Shown here: positions 6,024-13,585 of the stretch, one piece after another
Position numbering within the stretch: position 1 is the stretch's first letter
Layout of the letters: each line of letters starts with the position of its first letter
Assembly (NCBI RefSeq): GCF_017814945.1
Contig: NZ_JAGIPX010000077.1
Coordinates: forward strand, 1 to 34,674
Direction: 5' to 3'
DNA: 34,674 nt
Origin: Paraburkholderia sp. LEh10
GTDB lineage: Bacteria; Pseudomonadota; Gammaproteobacteria; Burkholderiales; Burkholderiaceae
Notes under the pieces: model-generated
The model's database searches: none
What the model saw: the letters and a program-made list of their open reading frames with translations, nothing else
Told to the model about the DNA's origin: nothing
Made by a program: the position numbers and the translations under genes

Positions 6024-7787
6024 ATGAATATGCCCAGCGCGGAATTCTCCACGTCGGATACCACACCCCAACACGCAGCTGACTCTATCGGCGCCACCGT
6101 GCTCATGAAGGCACTGGCCGACGAAGACGTCGAGTTCGTCTGGGGCTATCCCGGCGGCTCGGTACTCTACATCTACGACGAGCTTTACAAGCAGGACAAA
6201 TTCCAGCACATCCTCGTGCGTCACGAGCAGGCCGCGGTTCACGCCGCCGACGCCTACGCGCGTTCGACCGGCAAGGTCGGCGTGTGCCTCGTGACCTCCG
6301 GTCCCGGCGTCACCAACGCAGTGACGGGCATCGCGACGGCCTATATGGACTCGATCCCGATGGTGATCCTCAGCGGCCAGGTGCCGACTGCCGCGATCGG
6401 CCAGGATGCGTTCCAGGAGTGCGATACCGTCGGCATCACGCGTCCTTGCGTGAAGCACAACTTCCTCGTGAAGGACGTGCGCGACCTCGCCGCCACCGTC
6501 AAGAAAGCTTTCTATATCGCCCGTACGGGCCGGCCTGGCCCCGTGCTGATCGACATTCCGAAGGATGTGTCGAAGGCGCCGTGCCAGTACGAACCGCTCA
6601 AGACCGTTTCGCTGCGCTCGTACAACCCGGTCACGAAGGGCCACTCGGGCCAGATCCGCAAGGCCGTCGCGCTGCTGCTGTCAGCGAAGCGCCCGTATAT
6701 CTACACGGGCGGCGGCATCATCCTCGCGGATGCGTCGCGCGAACTGAACCAGTTCGCCGATCTGCTTGGCTATCCCGTCACGAATACGCTGATGGGCCTT
6801 GGCGGCTACCGCGCGGCGGACAAGAAATTCCTCGGCATGCTCGGCATGCACGGCACGTACGAAGCCAACATGGCGATGCAGCACTGCGACGTGCTGATCG
6901 CGATCGGCGCGCGCTTCGACGACCGCGTGATCGGCGATCCGACTCACTTCGCGTCGCGTCCGCGCAAGATCATTCACATCGACATCGACCCGTCGTCGAT
7001 CTCGAAGCGCGTGAAGGTCGATATCCCGATCGTCGGCGACGTGAAGGAAGTGCTGAAGGAGCTGATCGAGCAGTTGCAGACGGCCGAGCATGGCCCCGAC
7101 ACCGAGGCGCTTGCGCAGTGGTGGAAGGACATCGAAGGCTGGCGCTCGAAAGACTGTCTGAAGTACGACCGCGCGAGCGAGATCATCAAGCCGCAATACG
7201 TGGTCGAAAAGCTGTGGGAGCTGACGGACGGCAATGCGTTCGTGTGCTCGGACGTCGGTCAGCACCAGATGTGGGCCGCGCAGTTCTACCGCTTCAACAA
7301 GCCGCGCCGCTGGATCAACTCGGGCGGCCTCGGCACGATGGGCTTCGGCCTGCCGGCGGCGATGGGCGTCAAGATGGCGCATCCGGATGACGAAGTCGTC
7401 TGTATCACGGGCGAAGGTTCGATCCAGATGTGCATCCAGGAGCTGTCGACCTGCAAGCAGTACGACACGCCCGTCAAGATCATTTCGCTCAACAACCGCT
7501 ATCTGGGCATGGTGCGCCAGTGGCAGCAGATCGAATACAGCAAGCGCTATTCGCATTCGTACATGGATGCGCTGCCCGATTTCGTGAAGCTCGCCGAAGC
7601 GTACGGGCATATCGGCATGCGCATTGAAAAGACCGCGGATGTCGAGCCGGCGCTCAAGGAAGCGCTGCGCCTGAAAGATCGCACGGTATTTCTCGACTTC
7701 CAGACCGATCCGACCGAAAACGTCTGGCCGATGGTCCAGGCCGGCAAGGGCATCACGGAGATGCTCCTCGGATCGGAAGATCTATAA
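6024..7787 (+). CDS. ilvI: Acetolactate synthase large subunit
   Basis: A 587-residue thiamine diphosphate enzyme that condenses two pyruvates to acetolactate, or pyruvate with 2-ketobutyrate to acetohydroxybutyrate. It is the first common step of valine, leucine and isoleucine synthesis. The catalytic Glu is E68 in RHEQAAVHAADAYAR. The central domain (about 215-360) has the FAD-binding AHAS pattern with GARFDDRV. The ThDP motif starts at GEGSIQMCIQELSTC and ends at ISLNNRYLGMVRQWQ. The start has a good AAAGGTGA ribosome site. It is followed by its regulatory subunit gene ilvH and then ilvC. Also called ilvB in some genomes; length and motifs are normal. Confidence 0.96.
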   Translation: MNMPSAEFSTSDTTPQHAADSIGATVLMKALADEDVEFVWGYPGGSVLYIYDELYKQDKFQHILVRHEQAAVHAADAYARSTGKVGVCLVTSGPGVTNAVTGIATAYMDSIPMVILSGQVPTAAIGQDAFQECDTVGITRPCVKHNFLVKDVRDLAATVKKAFYIARTGRPGPVLIDIPKDVSKAPCQYEPLKTVSLRSYNPVTKGHSGQIRKAVALLLSAKRPYIYTGGGIILADASRELNQFADLLGYPVTNTLMGLGGYRAADKKFLGMLGMHGTYEANMAMQHCDVLIAIGARFDDRVIGDPTHFASRPRKIIHIDIDPSSISKRVKVDIPIVGDVKEVLKELIEQLQTAEHGPDTEALAQWWKDIEGWRSKDCLKYDRASEIIKPQYVVEKLWELTDGNAFVCSDVGQHQMWAAQFYRFNKPRRWINSGGLGTMGFGLPAAMGVKMAHPDDEVVCITGEGSIQMCIQELSTCKQYDTPVKIISLNNRYLGMVRQWQQIEYSKRYSHSYMDALPDFVKLAEAYGHIGMRIEKTADVEPALKEALRLKDRTVFLDFQTDPTENVWPMVQAGKGITEMLLGSEDL

Positions 7788-7898
7788 CGAGCGCGTTCTT
7801 GCGCCGGCTCTGTCATGCGCGTCTCCACAAAAGGCGAGGGCGGACATGGCGGCGCGGATCGCACGCGTCGCATACATCGAAATCTGGAAGAAGCGAAC

Positions 7899-8390
7899 AT
7901 GAGACACATCATTTCCGTTTTGCTGGAAAACGAACCGGGTGCGCTGTCGCGCGTGGTCGGCCTGTTCTCCGCACGCGGCTACAACATCGAAACCTTGACG
8001 GTGGCACCGACGGAAGACCGTTCGCTGTCGCGCATGACCATCGTTTCCATTGGCTCGGACGACGTGATCGAACAGATCACGAAGCATCTGAACCGCCTGA
8101 TCGAGGTGGTGAAAGTGGTCGACCTGACCGAGGGCGCCCACATCGAGCGCGAGCTGATGCTGATCAAGGTAAGGGCGGTCGGCAAGGAGCGTGAGGAGAT
8201 GAAGCGGATGTCGGATATCTTCCGCGGCCGCATCATCGACGTCACCGAAAAAACCTACACGATCGAACTGACGGGCGCGAGCGAGAAGCTCGACGCGTTC
8301 ATCGAAGGACTCGACGCCACCGCGATTCTCGAAACGGTCCGCACGGGCGGTTCGGGCATCGGCCGCGGTGAGCGTATCCTGAAGGTTTGA
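7899..8390 (+). CDS. ilvH: Acetolactate synthase small (regulatory) subunit
   Basis: A 163-residue regulatory subunit. The N-terminal ACT domain (1-78; MRHIISVLLENEPGALSRVVGLFSARGYNIETLTV) binds valine and gives feedback inhibition. The C-terminal domain (80-163) activates the large subunit. The frame is open back to 7815, but the ATG at 7899 fits the family start and follows GGAAGAAG. The 111-bp gap after ilvI contains no other gene. Confidence 0.96.
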   Translation: MRHIISVLLENEPGALSRVVGLFSARGYNIETLTVAPTEDRSLSRMTIVSIGSDDVIEQITKHLNRLIEVVKVVDLTEGAHIERELMLIKVRAVGKEREEMKRMSDIFRGRIIDVTEKTYTIELTGASEKLDAFIEGLDATAILETVRTGGSGIGRGERILKV

Positions 8391-8420
8391 CAACACCGGT
8401 TCGATCCAGGCCGGGTGTTG
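8391..8420 (+). other. Intercistronic hairpin after ilvH
   Basis: CAACACCGG (8391-8399) pairs with CCGGGTGTTG (8411-8420) with one bulged G. It begins directly after the ilvH stop codon. No T-tract follows, so it is more likely an mRNA stabiliser or processing boundary than a terminator. Confidence 0.5.
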
Positions 8421-8487
8421 CGTCAAGCGCCCCGGCTGCTAGCAACAACACACGCAGCATTTTTCTGAATTTCGCCAAGGAACAGAC

Positions 8488-9504
8488 ATGAAAGTTTTCT
8501 ACGACAAGGACGCCGACCTCTCCCTCATCAAAGGCAAGCAGGTCACCATCATCGGCTATGGCTCGCAAGGCCATGCTCACGCGCTGAACCTGAAGGAAAG
8601 CGGCGTGAACGTCACGGTGGGTCTGCGCAAGGGCGGCGCATCGTGGAGCAAGGCCGAGAACGCCGGTCTTCAGGTGAAGGAAGTGGCGGAAGCCGTGAAG
8701 GGCGCGGACGTCGTGATGATGCTGCTGCCCGACGAGCAGATCGCCGAGGTCTACGCGAAGGAAGTCGCGGCGAATATCAAGCAGAATGCGGCGCTCGCGT
8801 TCGCGCACGGCTTCAATGTGCACTACGGCCAGGTGATCCCGCGCGCGGATCTGGACGTCATCATGATCGCGCCGAAGGCTCCGGGCCATACGGTGCGCAA
8901 CACGTACCAGAACGGCGGCGGCGTGCCGCATCTGATCGCAGTCGCGCAGGACAAGTCGGGCGCGGCGCGCGACATCGCGCTGTCGTACGCGGCGGCGAAC
9001 GGCGGCGGCCGTGCCGGCATCATCGAAACGAACTTCCGTGAAGAAACGGAAACCGACCTGTTCGGCGAGCAGGCCGTGCTGTGCGGCGGCACCGTCGAGC
9101 TGATCAAGGCGGGCTTCGAAACGCTGGTCGAAGCGGGCTATGCGCCGGAAATGGCTTACTTCGAGTGCCTGCACGAACTGAAGCTGATCGTCGACCTGAT
9201 CTACGAAGGCGGCATCGCGAACATGAACTACTCGATCTCGAACAACGCCGAGTACGGCGAGTACGTGACGGGCCCGCGCGTCATTACCGACGAAACGAAG
9301 AAGGTGATGAAGGAAGTCCTGAAGGACATCCAGACGGGCGAGTACGCGAAGAGCTTCATTATTGAGAACCGCGCTGGCGCGCCGACGCTGCAATCGCGCC
9401 GCCGCATCACGGCCGAGCACCAGATCGAGCAGGTTGGCGGCAAGCTGCGCGCGATGATGCCGTGGATCGCGAAGAACAAGCTGGTCGATCAGTCGAAGAA
9501 CTAA
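8488..9504 (+). CDS. ilvC: Ketol-acid reductoisomerase (NADP+), class I
   Basis: A 338-residue enzyme that isomerises and reduces acetolactate or acetohydroxybutyrate to the dihydroxy acids. The Rossmann nucleotide-binding loop is GYGSQGHAHALNLKESG (about 24-40). The C-terminal knotted domain carries the Mg-binding acidic residues in ETETDLFGEQAVLCGG and in MAYFECLHELKLIVDLIYEGGI. The length is that of the short bacterial class. AAGGA lies 7 bp before the ATG. It closes the ilv transcription unit, as a strong terminator follows. Confidence 0.97.
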   Translation: MKVFYDKDADLSLIKGKQVTIIGYGSQGHAHALNLKESGVNVTVGLRKGGASWSKAENAGLQVKEVAEAVKGADVVMMLLPDEQIAEVYAKEVAANIKQNAALAFAHGFNVHYGQVIPRADLDVIMIAPKAPGHTVRNTYQNGGGVPHLIAVAQDKSGAARDIALSYAAANGGGRAGIIETNFREETETDLFGEQAVLCGGTVELIKAGFETLVEAGYAPEMAYFECLHELKLIVDLIYEGGIANMNYSISNNAEYGEYVTGPRVITDETKKVMKEVLKDIQTGEYAKSFIIENRAGAPTLQSRRRITAEHQIEQVGGKLRAMMPWIAKNKLVDQSKN

Positions 9505-9522
9505 TCTGCCTGTTTTTCGCCC

Positions 9523-9545
9523 TCCGGCGCACGAAATGCGCCGGA
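9523..9545 (+). other. Short hairpin after ilvC
   Basis: TCCGGCGCA (9523-9531) pairs with TGCGCCGGA (9537-9545), a 9-bp perfect stem with a 5-nt loop, directly before the main terminator. It may protect or help end the transcript. Confidence 0.55.
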
Positions 9546-9552
9546 AGCATCA

Positions 9553-9590
9553 AAAAGCCGTCCAGGTGTGCTGAACCCTGGACGGCTTTT
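9553..9590 (+). terminator. Rho-independent terminator of the ilv operon
   Basis: A 14-bp perfect stem, AAAAGCCGTCCAGG (9553-9566) with CCTGGACGGCTTTT (9577-9590), has a 10-nt loop and ends in T residues. The A-tract on the left arm makes it usable in both directions. Confidence 0.9.
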
Positions 9591-9626
9591 GCTATCCTAC
9601 GGTTTTCAAAAGATTGAACCCAATTT

Positions 9627-10265
9627 ATGAATTACCCCCATCCGATCATCGCGCGCGAAGGCTGGCCGTTCATCGCCATCGCGGCCGTCGTTGCGTTGTT
9701 GATCCAGTTCGTCGGCGGGTTCGGCATTGCCTGGATTTTCTGGCTATTGCTCATTTTCGTCGTGCAGTTCTTCCGCGACCCCGCCCGTCCCATTCCGACC
9801 CAGGCCAACGCGGTGCTGTGTCCGGCCGATGGCCGCATCGTCGCCGTCGAAACCGCGCACGATCCCTACGCCAACCGTGAGGCGCTGAAGATCAGCGTGT
9901 TCATGAACGTATTCAACGTGCACTCGCAACGCTCGCCTGTGGACGGCGCGATCTCGAAGGTCGAGTACTTTCCGGGCGCCTATCTGAATGCCGCCGTGGA
10001 CAAGGCGTCGACGGAAAACGAGCGCAACGCGATCGTCATCCAGACGGGCAGCGGCGCGACGGTGACGTCGGTGCAGATCGCGGGCCTGATCGCGCGGCGG
10101 ATTCTCTGCTATGTGCGGGCCGGTGAGCCGCTCACGCGCGGCCAGCGCTATGGCTTCATCCGTTTTGGTTCGCGCGTCGACGTGTATCTGCCTGTGGGCA
10201 GCCGTCCGCGTGTGTCGATTGGCGAGAAGGTGTCGGCCTCGTCCACGATTCTGGCTGAACTATAA
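9627..10265 (+). CDS. psd: Phosphatidylserine decarboxylase proenzyme
   Basis: A 212-residue inner-membrane decarboxylase of the short PSD class, converting phosphatidylserine to phosphatidylethanolamine. Residues 13-48 hold two hydrophobic helices. NVFNVHSQRSPVDG (94-107) is the family signature. RFGSRVDVY (179-187) contains the Gly181-Ser182 site where self-cleavage generates the pyruvoyl group of the alpha chain. It is followed 21 bp later by pssA, the preceding enzyme of the pathway. A TATCCT at 9593-9598 could be a -10, but no good -35 is present. The ribosome site is weak. Confidence 0.95.
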   Translation: MNYPHPIIAREGWPFIAIAAVVALLIQFVGGFGIAWIFWLLLIFVVQFFRDPARPIPTQANAVLCPADGRIVAVETAHDPYANREALKISVFMNVFNVHSQRSPVDGAISKVEYFPGAYLNAAVDKASTENERNAIVIQTGSGATVTSVQIAGLIARRILCYVRAGEPLTRGQRYGFIRFGSRVDVYLPVGSRPRVSIGEKVSASSTILAEL

Positions 10266-10286
10266 AGCGGCACAGGGGAGGGATCG

Positions 10287-11162
10287 ATGGCCGCATTCAA
10301 ACCGCGTCGTCCTCGCAGCAGCGGCACGCCGCAGCTGCGTCCGTTCCGGCGCAACAAGCCGCCTGTGGTCGCGGAATCCGCCGTGATCGACAGCCGGCGC
10401 GCCGCGCGCCAGCAGTTTCTGCGCAAGCGCGGCATTTACCTGCTGCCGAACGCATTCACGACGGCAGCACTCTTTTGCGGGTTCTTTGCCGTCGTGCAGG
10501 CGATGAACGTGCGCTTCGAAGTGGCCGCCATCGCGATCTTCGTCGCGATGGTGCTCGACGGCATGGATGGCCGCGTCGCGCGCATGACGCATACCCAGAG
10601 CGCATTTGGCGAACAGTTCGACAGCCTGTCGGACATGGTGTCGTTCGGCGTTGCGCCGGCGCTCGTGATGTACGAGTGGATTCTGAAGGATCTGGGCCGT
10701 TGGGGCTGGCTTGCGGCGTTCGTTTATTGCTCGGGCGCGGCGCTGCGTCTGGCGCGCTTCAATACGAACATCGGCGTCGTGGACAAGCGTTTTTTCCAGG
10801 GCATGCCGAGCCCGGCTGCGGCGGCGCTGATTGCGGGTTTTGTGTGGCTTGCTACTGATAATCGCGTGCCGCTCAAGCTTGTTTGGCTGCCGTGGGTCGC
10901 GTTTGCTCTGACCGTCTATGCGGGTGTGACGATGGTGTCGAACGCGCCGTTTTACAGCGGCAAGGCGCTGGATGTGCGGCATCGCGTGCCGTTTGCGGCG
11001 ATTTTGCTGGTGGTGGTGGCGTTTGTGCTGGTTTCGTCGGATCCGCCGTTGATGTTGTTTGGGTTGTTCGTGCTGTATGGGCTGTCGGGGTATGTGTTCT
11101 GGGCGTATCGCGTGGCGCGTGGCATGGGGAATCCGGCGAGGTCTTCGCAGCGGCCGGGGTAG
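10287..11162 (+). CDS. pssA: CDP-diacylglycerol-serine O-phosphatidyltransferase
   Basis: A 291-residue integral membrane enzyme that makes phosphatidylserine from CDP-diacylglycerol and serine. The CDP-alcohol phosphatidyltransferase motif is intact: D91, D94-G95, A98-R99, G108, D112 and D116. Hydrophobic helices follow at about 55-90, 115-160, 185-225 and 235-275. A basic N-terminal tail (1-45) precedes the first helix. GGGGAGGG lies just upstream of the ATG. It forms an operon with psd for phosphatidylethanolamine, the main phospholipid. The dispersed repeat begins about 20 bp after its stop. Confidence 0.95.
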   Translation: MAAFKPRRPRSSGTPQLRPFRRNKPPVVAESAVIDSRRAARQQFLRKRGIYLLPNAFTTAALFCGFFAVVQAMNVRFEVAAIAIFVAMVLDGMDGRVARMTHTQSAFGEQFDSLSDMVSFGVAPALVMYEWILKDLGRWGWLAAFVYCSGAALRLARFNTNIGVVDKRFFQGMPSPAAAALIAGFVWLATDNRVPLKLVWLPWVAFALTVYAGVTMVSNAPFYSGKALDVRHRVPFAAILLVVVAFVLVSSDPPLMLFGLFVLYGLSGYVFWAYRVARGMGNPARSSQRPG

Positions 11163-11181
11163 AGGACTTTTTTGGCGCTAT

Positions 11182-11844
11182 CGCTGTTTGTTCTGCCGCT
11201 GTCGCAGGCATCCGCGATGCGCCTCGCGGCGCGGGTGTTGCCCCTGTGCGGGGCGGCACCTAAGAAAGCCGCTCACACCGCCAAACCTTGACTGTTACCC
11301 ACGGGCTCTCAATGGGCCCATTCTTCTTCCGGCAGCGTGCTTCCCATGCCCGTTGCCCGCACGCTGGTTGAACTCATCACCTGCTTCATGCGCCTGCGTT
11401 GCAGGCCGCGATCTCGATCGTCCACTGCCCCGTGCGGCAAACCTATGTAGGCCTTCGCGCCATCAGAACCCCCTCGCTGCGCGCTTCCCTGTGATGTGCG
11501 AAACCCTACATCGGTTTGCCACACAGGGCACTGAAACATCAGAGACGGGTTGCCGCTGTACGAGCGCATGAGCCGGGTGAGGCAATGACCGAAGATATTG
11601 GCAACGGCCCTGAGCCGGCATGCTGCCGTGCGAAGCGCGGGGACGTTGAGGGCCCGTGGATCAACGTCAAGCATTGGCGGTGTAAGCGGCTTTCTTTGCT
11701 TACTTTCTTTGCCGCGGCAAAGAAAGTAAGTGCCGCCCCGCACAGGGGCAACGCCCGCGCCGCGAGGCGCTAACGCGGATGCCAGCGATAGCGGCAGAAC
11801 ACCGGATGCCAGTGACAGCGGCAAAACCGTCCGCGTCGCAGACA
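11182..11844. repeat. Dispersed hairpin repeat, copy B: large inverted pair
   Basis: Two inverted halves of about 300 and 365 bp meet near 11478. The left arm carries the TGCCGCTGTCGC module, a GCGCC/GGCGC stem, the GCCCC/GGGGC hairpin, then ACCGCCAAACCTTGAC and CCACGGGCTCTCAA. The right arm repeats these blocks in reverse complement and adds a 32-bp palindrome and a second ~35-bp module. An inner pair, 11436-11451 versus 11505-11520, matches in 15 of 16 bases. It fills the gap between the pssA and iolB stops and ends 7 bp before the latter. GCGTCGCAGACA (11833-11844) marks the outer edge shared with copies C and D. No believable gene inside. Confidence 0.9.
11699..11730. repeat. Perfect 32-bp palindrome of copy B
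   Basis: CTTACTTTCTTTGCCG followed by its exact reverse complement, centred on CCGCGG. It can form a 16-bp hairpin in DNA or RNA. The left arm of the same element lacks it (junction at 11262/11263). Confidence 0.95.
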
Positions 11845-11851
11845 ATAACCT

Positions 11852-12658
11852 TCACCCCTTAGAATCCCTCTCAACGATCCACTCATGCCTGGGATCGTTC
11901 TTGAAATGCCACGTCCGCGTCGGCCCAGCCATCACATTGAGGTAATACGAGTCATAGCCATATGGCACGACAACAGGATGATACCCACGCGGCACCATCA
12001 CGACATCGTTATCCTCAACAGCCAGCGACTCGTCGATATCGCGCTCATCCGTATAAACACGCTGAAACGCAAACCCCTGCGGCGGATTGAGCCGATGATA
12101 ATACGTCTCTTCAAGCGAGCTTTCCGCAGGAATATTGTCGGTATCGTGCTTATGCGGCGGATAGCTCGACGAATGCCCGCCAGGCGTGCGCACTTCCACC
12201 ACGAGCAAAGATTCGGCGGGCTCCGTCTGCGGAAGAATGTCGCAAACATACCGCGTATTCGCGCCCTTGCCGCGCACCGAACGCTTCATCTGCGATGGCT
12301 CGATCAGCCGGGCAGGATACTCCCCCTTCGCGGGCGCGCTCGCGACACCCACTTCCGCATACCGGTTCGCGCGCACGGTCGCGCGCGTGTTCGGCGGCAG
12401 ATAGACGGCGACGGGCGCGCTGTCCTCGAACACGCTGTCGCGCGAGCCGAGGCCCTTCCACGTCTGCGCATCCGTTTCGATATCGACGGCCCCAGCCATC
12501 ACGACGATGCATACTTCGCGCGACGCTTCGAGCACGTGCACGACTTCATGTGTTTCCATCCGGTACGCGGCAAAGCCGACGTATTTCCAGTCCGCCGATT
12601 CTGGCGTGACGCGCGCGATAGTCTGGCCTTCGCGCTGTGCCTTCACGAGCAAACTCAT
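11852..12658 (-). CDS. iolB: 5-deoxy-glucuronate isomerase
   Basis: A 268-residue bicupin that isomerises 5-deoxy-D-glucuronate to 2-deoxy-5-keto-gluconate in myo-inositol breakdown. Family features include TPGGHSSSYPPHKHDTDN with metal-binding His residues, EETYYHRLNPPQGFAFQRVYTDERDIDES, and the closing NVMAGPTRTWHFKNDPRHEW. The frame stays open far upstream, but the ATG at 12658 follows a strong AGGAGG and overlaps the iolE stop by 4 bp (ATGA). It is the last gene of the minus-strand inositol operon; repeat B follows its stop. Confidence 0.96.
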   Translation of the reverse strand: MSLLVKAQREGQTIARVTPESADWKYVGFAAYRMETHEVVHVLEASREVCIVVMAGAVDIETDAQTWKGLGSRDSVFEDSAPVAVYLPPNTRATVRANRYAEVGVASAPAKGEYPARLIEPSQMKRSVRGKGANTRYVCDILPQTEPAESLLVVEVRTPGGHSSSYPPHKHDTDNIPAESSLEETYYHRLNPPQGFAFQRVYTDERDIDESLAVEDNDVVMVPRGYHPVVVPYGYDSYYLNVMAGPTRTWHFKNDPRHEWIVERDSKG

Positions 12659-13575
12659 GCTGCCTCCTGTGCGACATCGAGGGGCGCATCGACGAGCGTG
12701 CGCAGCGTCCGATACCCCTTCTGCGCATAAGCATACGACGGCGCGACGGCCGGGTCCTGCTCGGCCTCGACGACGAGCCAGCCGCGATAACCATGACGCT
12801 TGAGCGTATCGATGATCGCGGGGAAATCGACGGCGCCGTCGCCCGGCACCGTGAATGCGCCGGCAATCACCGCATCGAGAAAGCTCCAGTTGCGATTGCG
12901 CGCGAGCTTCATCACGGCGGGGCGCACGTCCTTGCAATGCACGTGACAGACGCGGCCAATGTGCCTGTTCAACACCGTCAACGCGTCGCCCCCCGCGAAC
13001 GTGATGTGGCCCGCGTCGAACAGCAGGCCGACGTCGTCGCTCGTCAGCGCCATCAGGCGATCGACATCCGCGGGCGTTTCGACATATGCGCCCATGTGAT
13101 GGTGATACGCGACGCGCACACCCTTGCTCAACGTATAACGCGCGAACTCGTTCAGGCGCTTCGCGTACGTGGCCCATTGCTCGTCCGCGAAGAAGCGCGG
13201 CCGCTGATACAGCGGAAACGGCGAACCCTGAATCGTGTCGTGCACCTCGCCGTAGACCATCACCGTCGCGCCGTTTTTCGCCAGCAATTCCAGATGCGAA
13301 TCGACGGCCTTGCATTCGTCTTCGATGCTGCGGCTGAAATCCGCGAGCCGTCCCGAATACCAGCCGGAGACGAGCGACAGATCGTACTGCCTGAACAACG
13401 CCTTCAACGCCTCGGGTTCGCGCGGAAACTTGTTGCCTAGCTCGAATCCCTGATAGCCGATTTCGCGCCCTTCGATGAGCGCGAGCTCGAGCGGCGTCTC
13501 GCCGCCGAGCGACGGCAGATCGTCGTTCATCCACGACAGCGGATTGATGCCGATGCGTACTTCGAACTGACTCAT
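12655..13575 (-). CDS. iolE: Inosose dehydratase (2-keto-myo-inositol dehydratase)
   Basis: A 306-residue TIM-barrel of the xylose-isomerase-like superfamily. It dehydrates scyllo-inosose to 3D-3,5/4-trihydroxycyclohexane-1,2-dione. It begins with FEVRIGINPLSWMNDDLPSLGG. Metal ligands are expected in VAYHHHMGAYVET, GLLFDAGHITFAGGD, CHVHCKDVR and LVVEAEQDP. AGGAAG precedes the chosen ATG; an in-frame extension to 13626 lacks family similarity. It lies 10 bp after iolD and overlaps iolB by 4 bp. Confidence 0.96.
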   Translation of the reverse strand: MSQFEVRIGINPLSWMNDDLPSLGGETPLELALIEGREIGYQGFELGNKFPREPEALKALFRQYDLSLVSGWYSGRLADFSRSIEDECKAVDSHLELLAKNGATVMVYGEVHDTIQGSPFPLYQRPRFFADEQWATYAKRLNEFARYTLSKGVRVAYHHHMGAYVETPADVDRLMALTSDDVGLLFDAGHITFAGGDALTVLNRHIGRVCHVHCKDVRPAVMKLARNRNWSFLDAVIAGAFTVPGDGAVDFPAIIDTLKRHGYRGWLVVEAEQDPAVAPSYAYAQKGYRTLRTLVDAPLDVAQEAA

Positions 13576-13585
13576 GTGCGCTTCC

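Noticed and set aside
5900..6082. Possible leader peptide before ilvI
   Set aside because: It overlaps the ilvI start in another frame and lacks runs of branched-chain amino acid codons.
7809..7815. CTGTCAT heptamer between ilvI and ilvH
   Set aside because: The partner heptamer at the required spacing reads GTCTCCA, so it is not a Pho box.
12659..13534. Upstream extension of the iolB frame
   Set aside because: It is antisense-like Arg/Ala-rich sequence overlapping iolE; the ATG at 12658 has AGGAGG and matches the family start.
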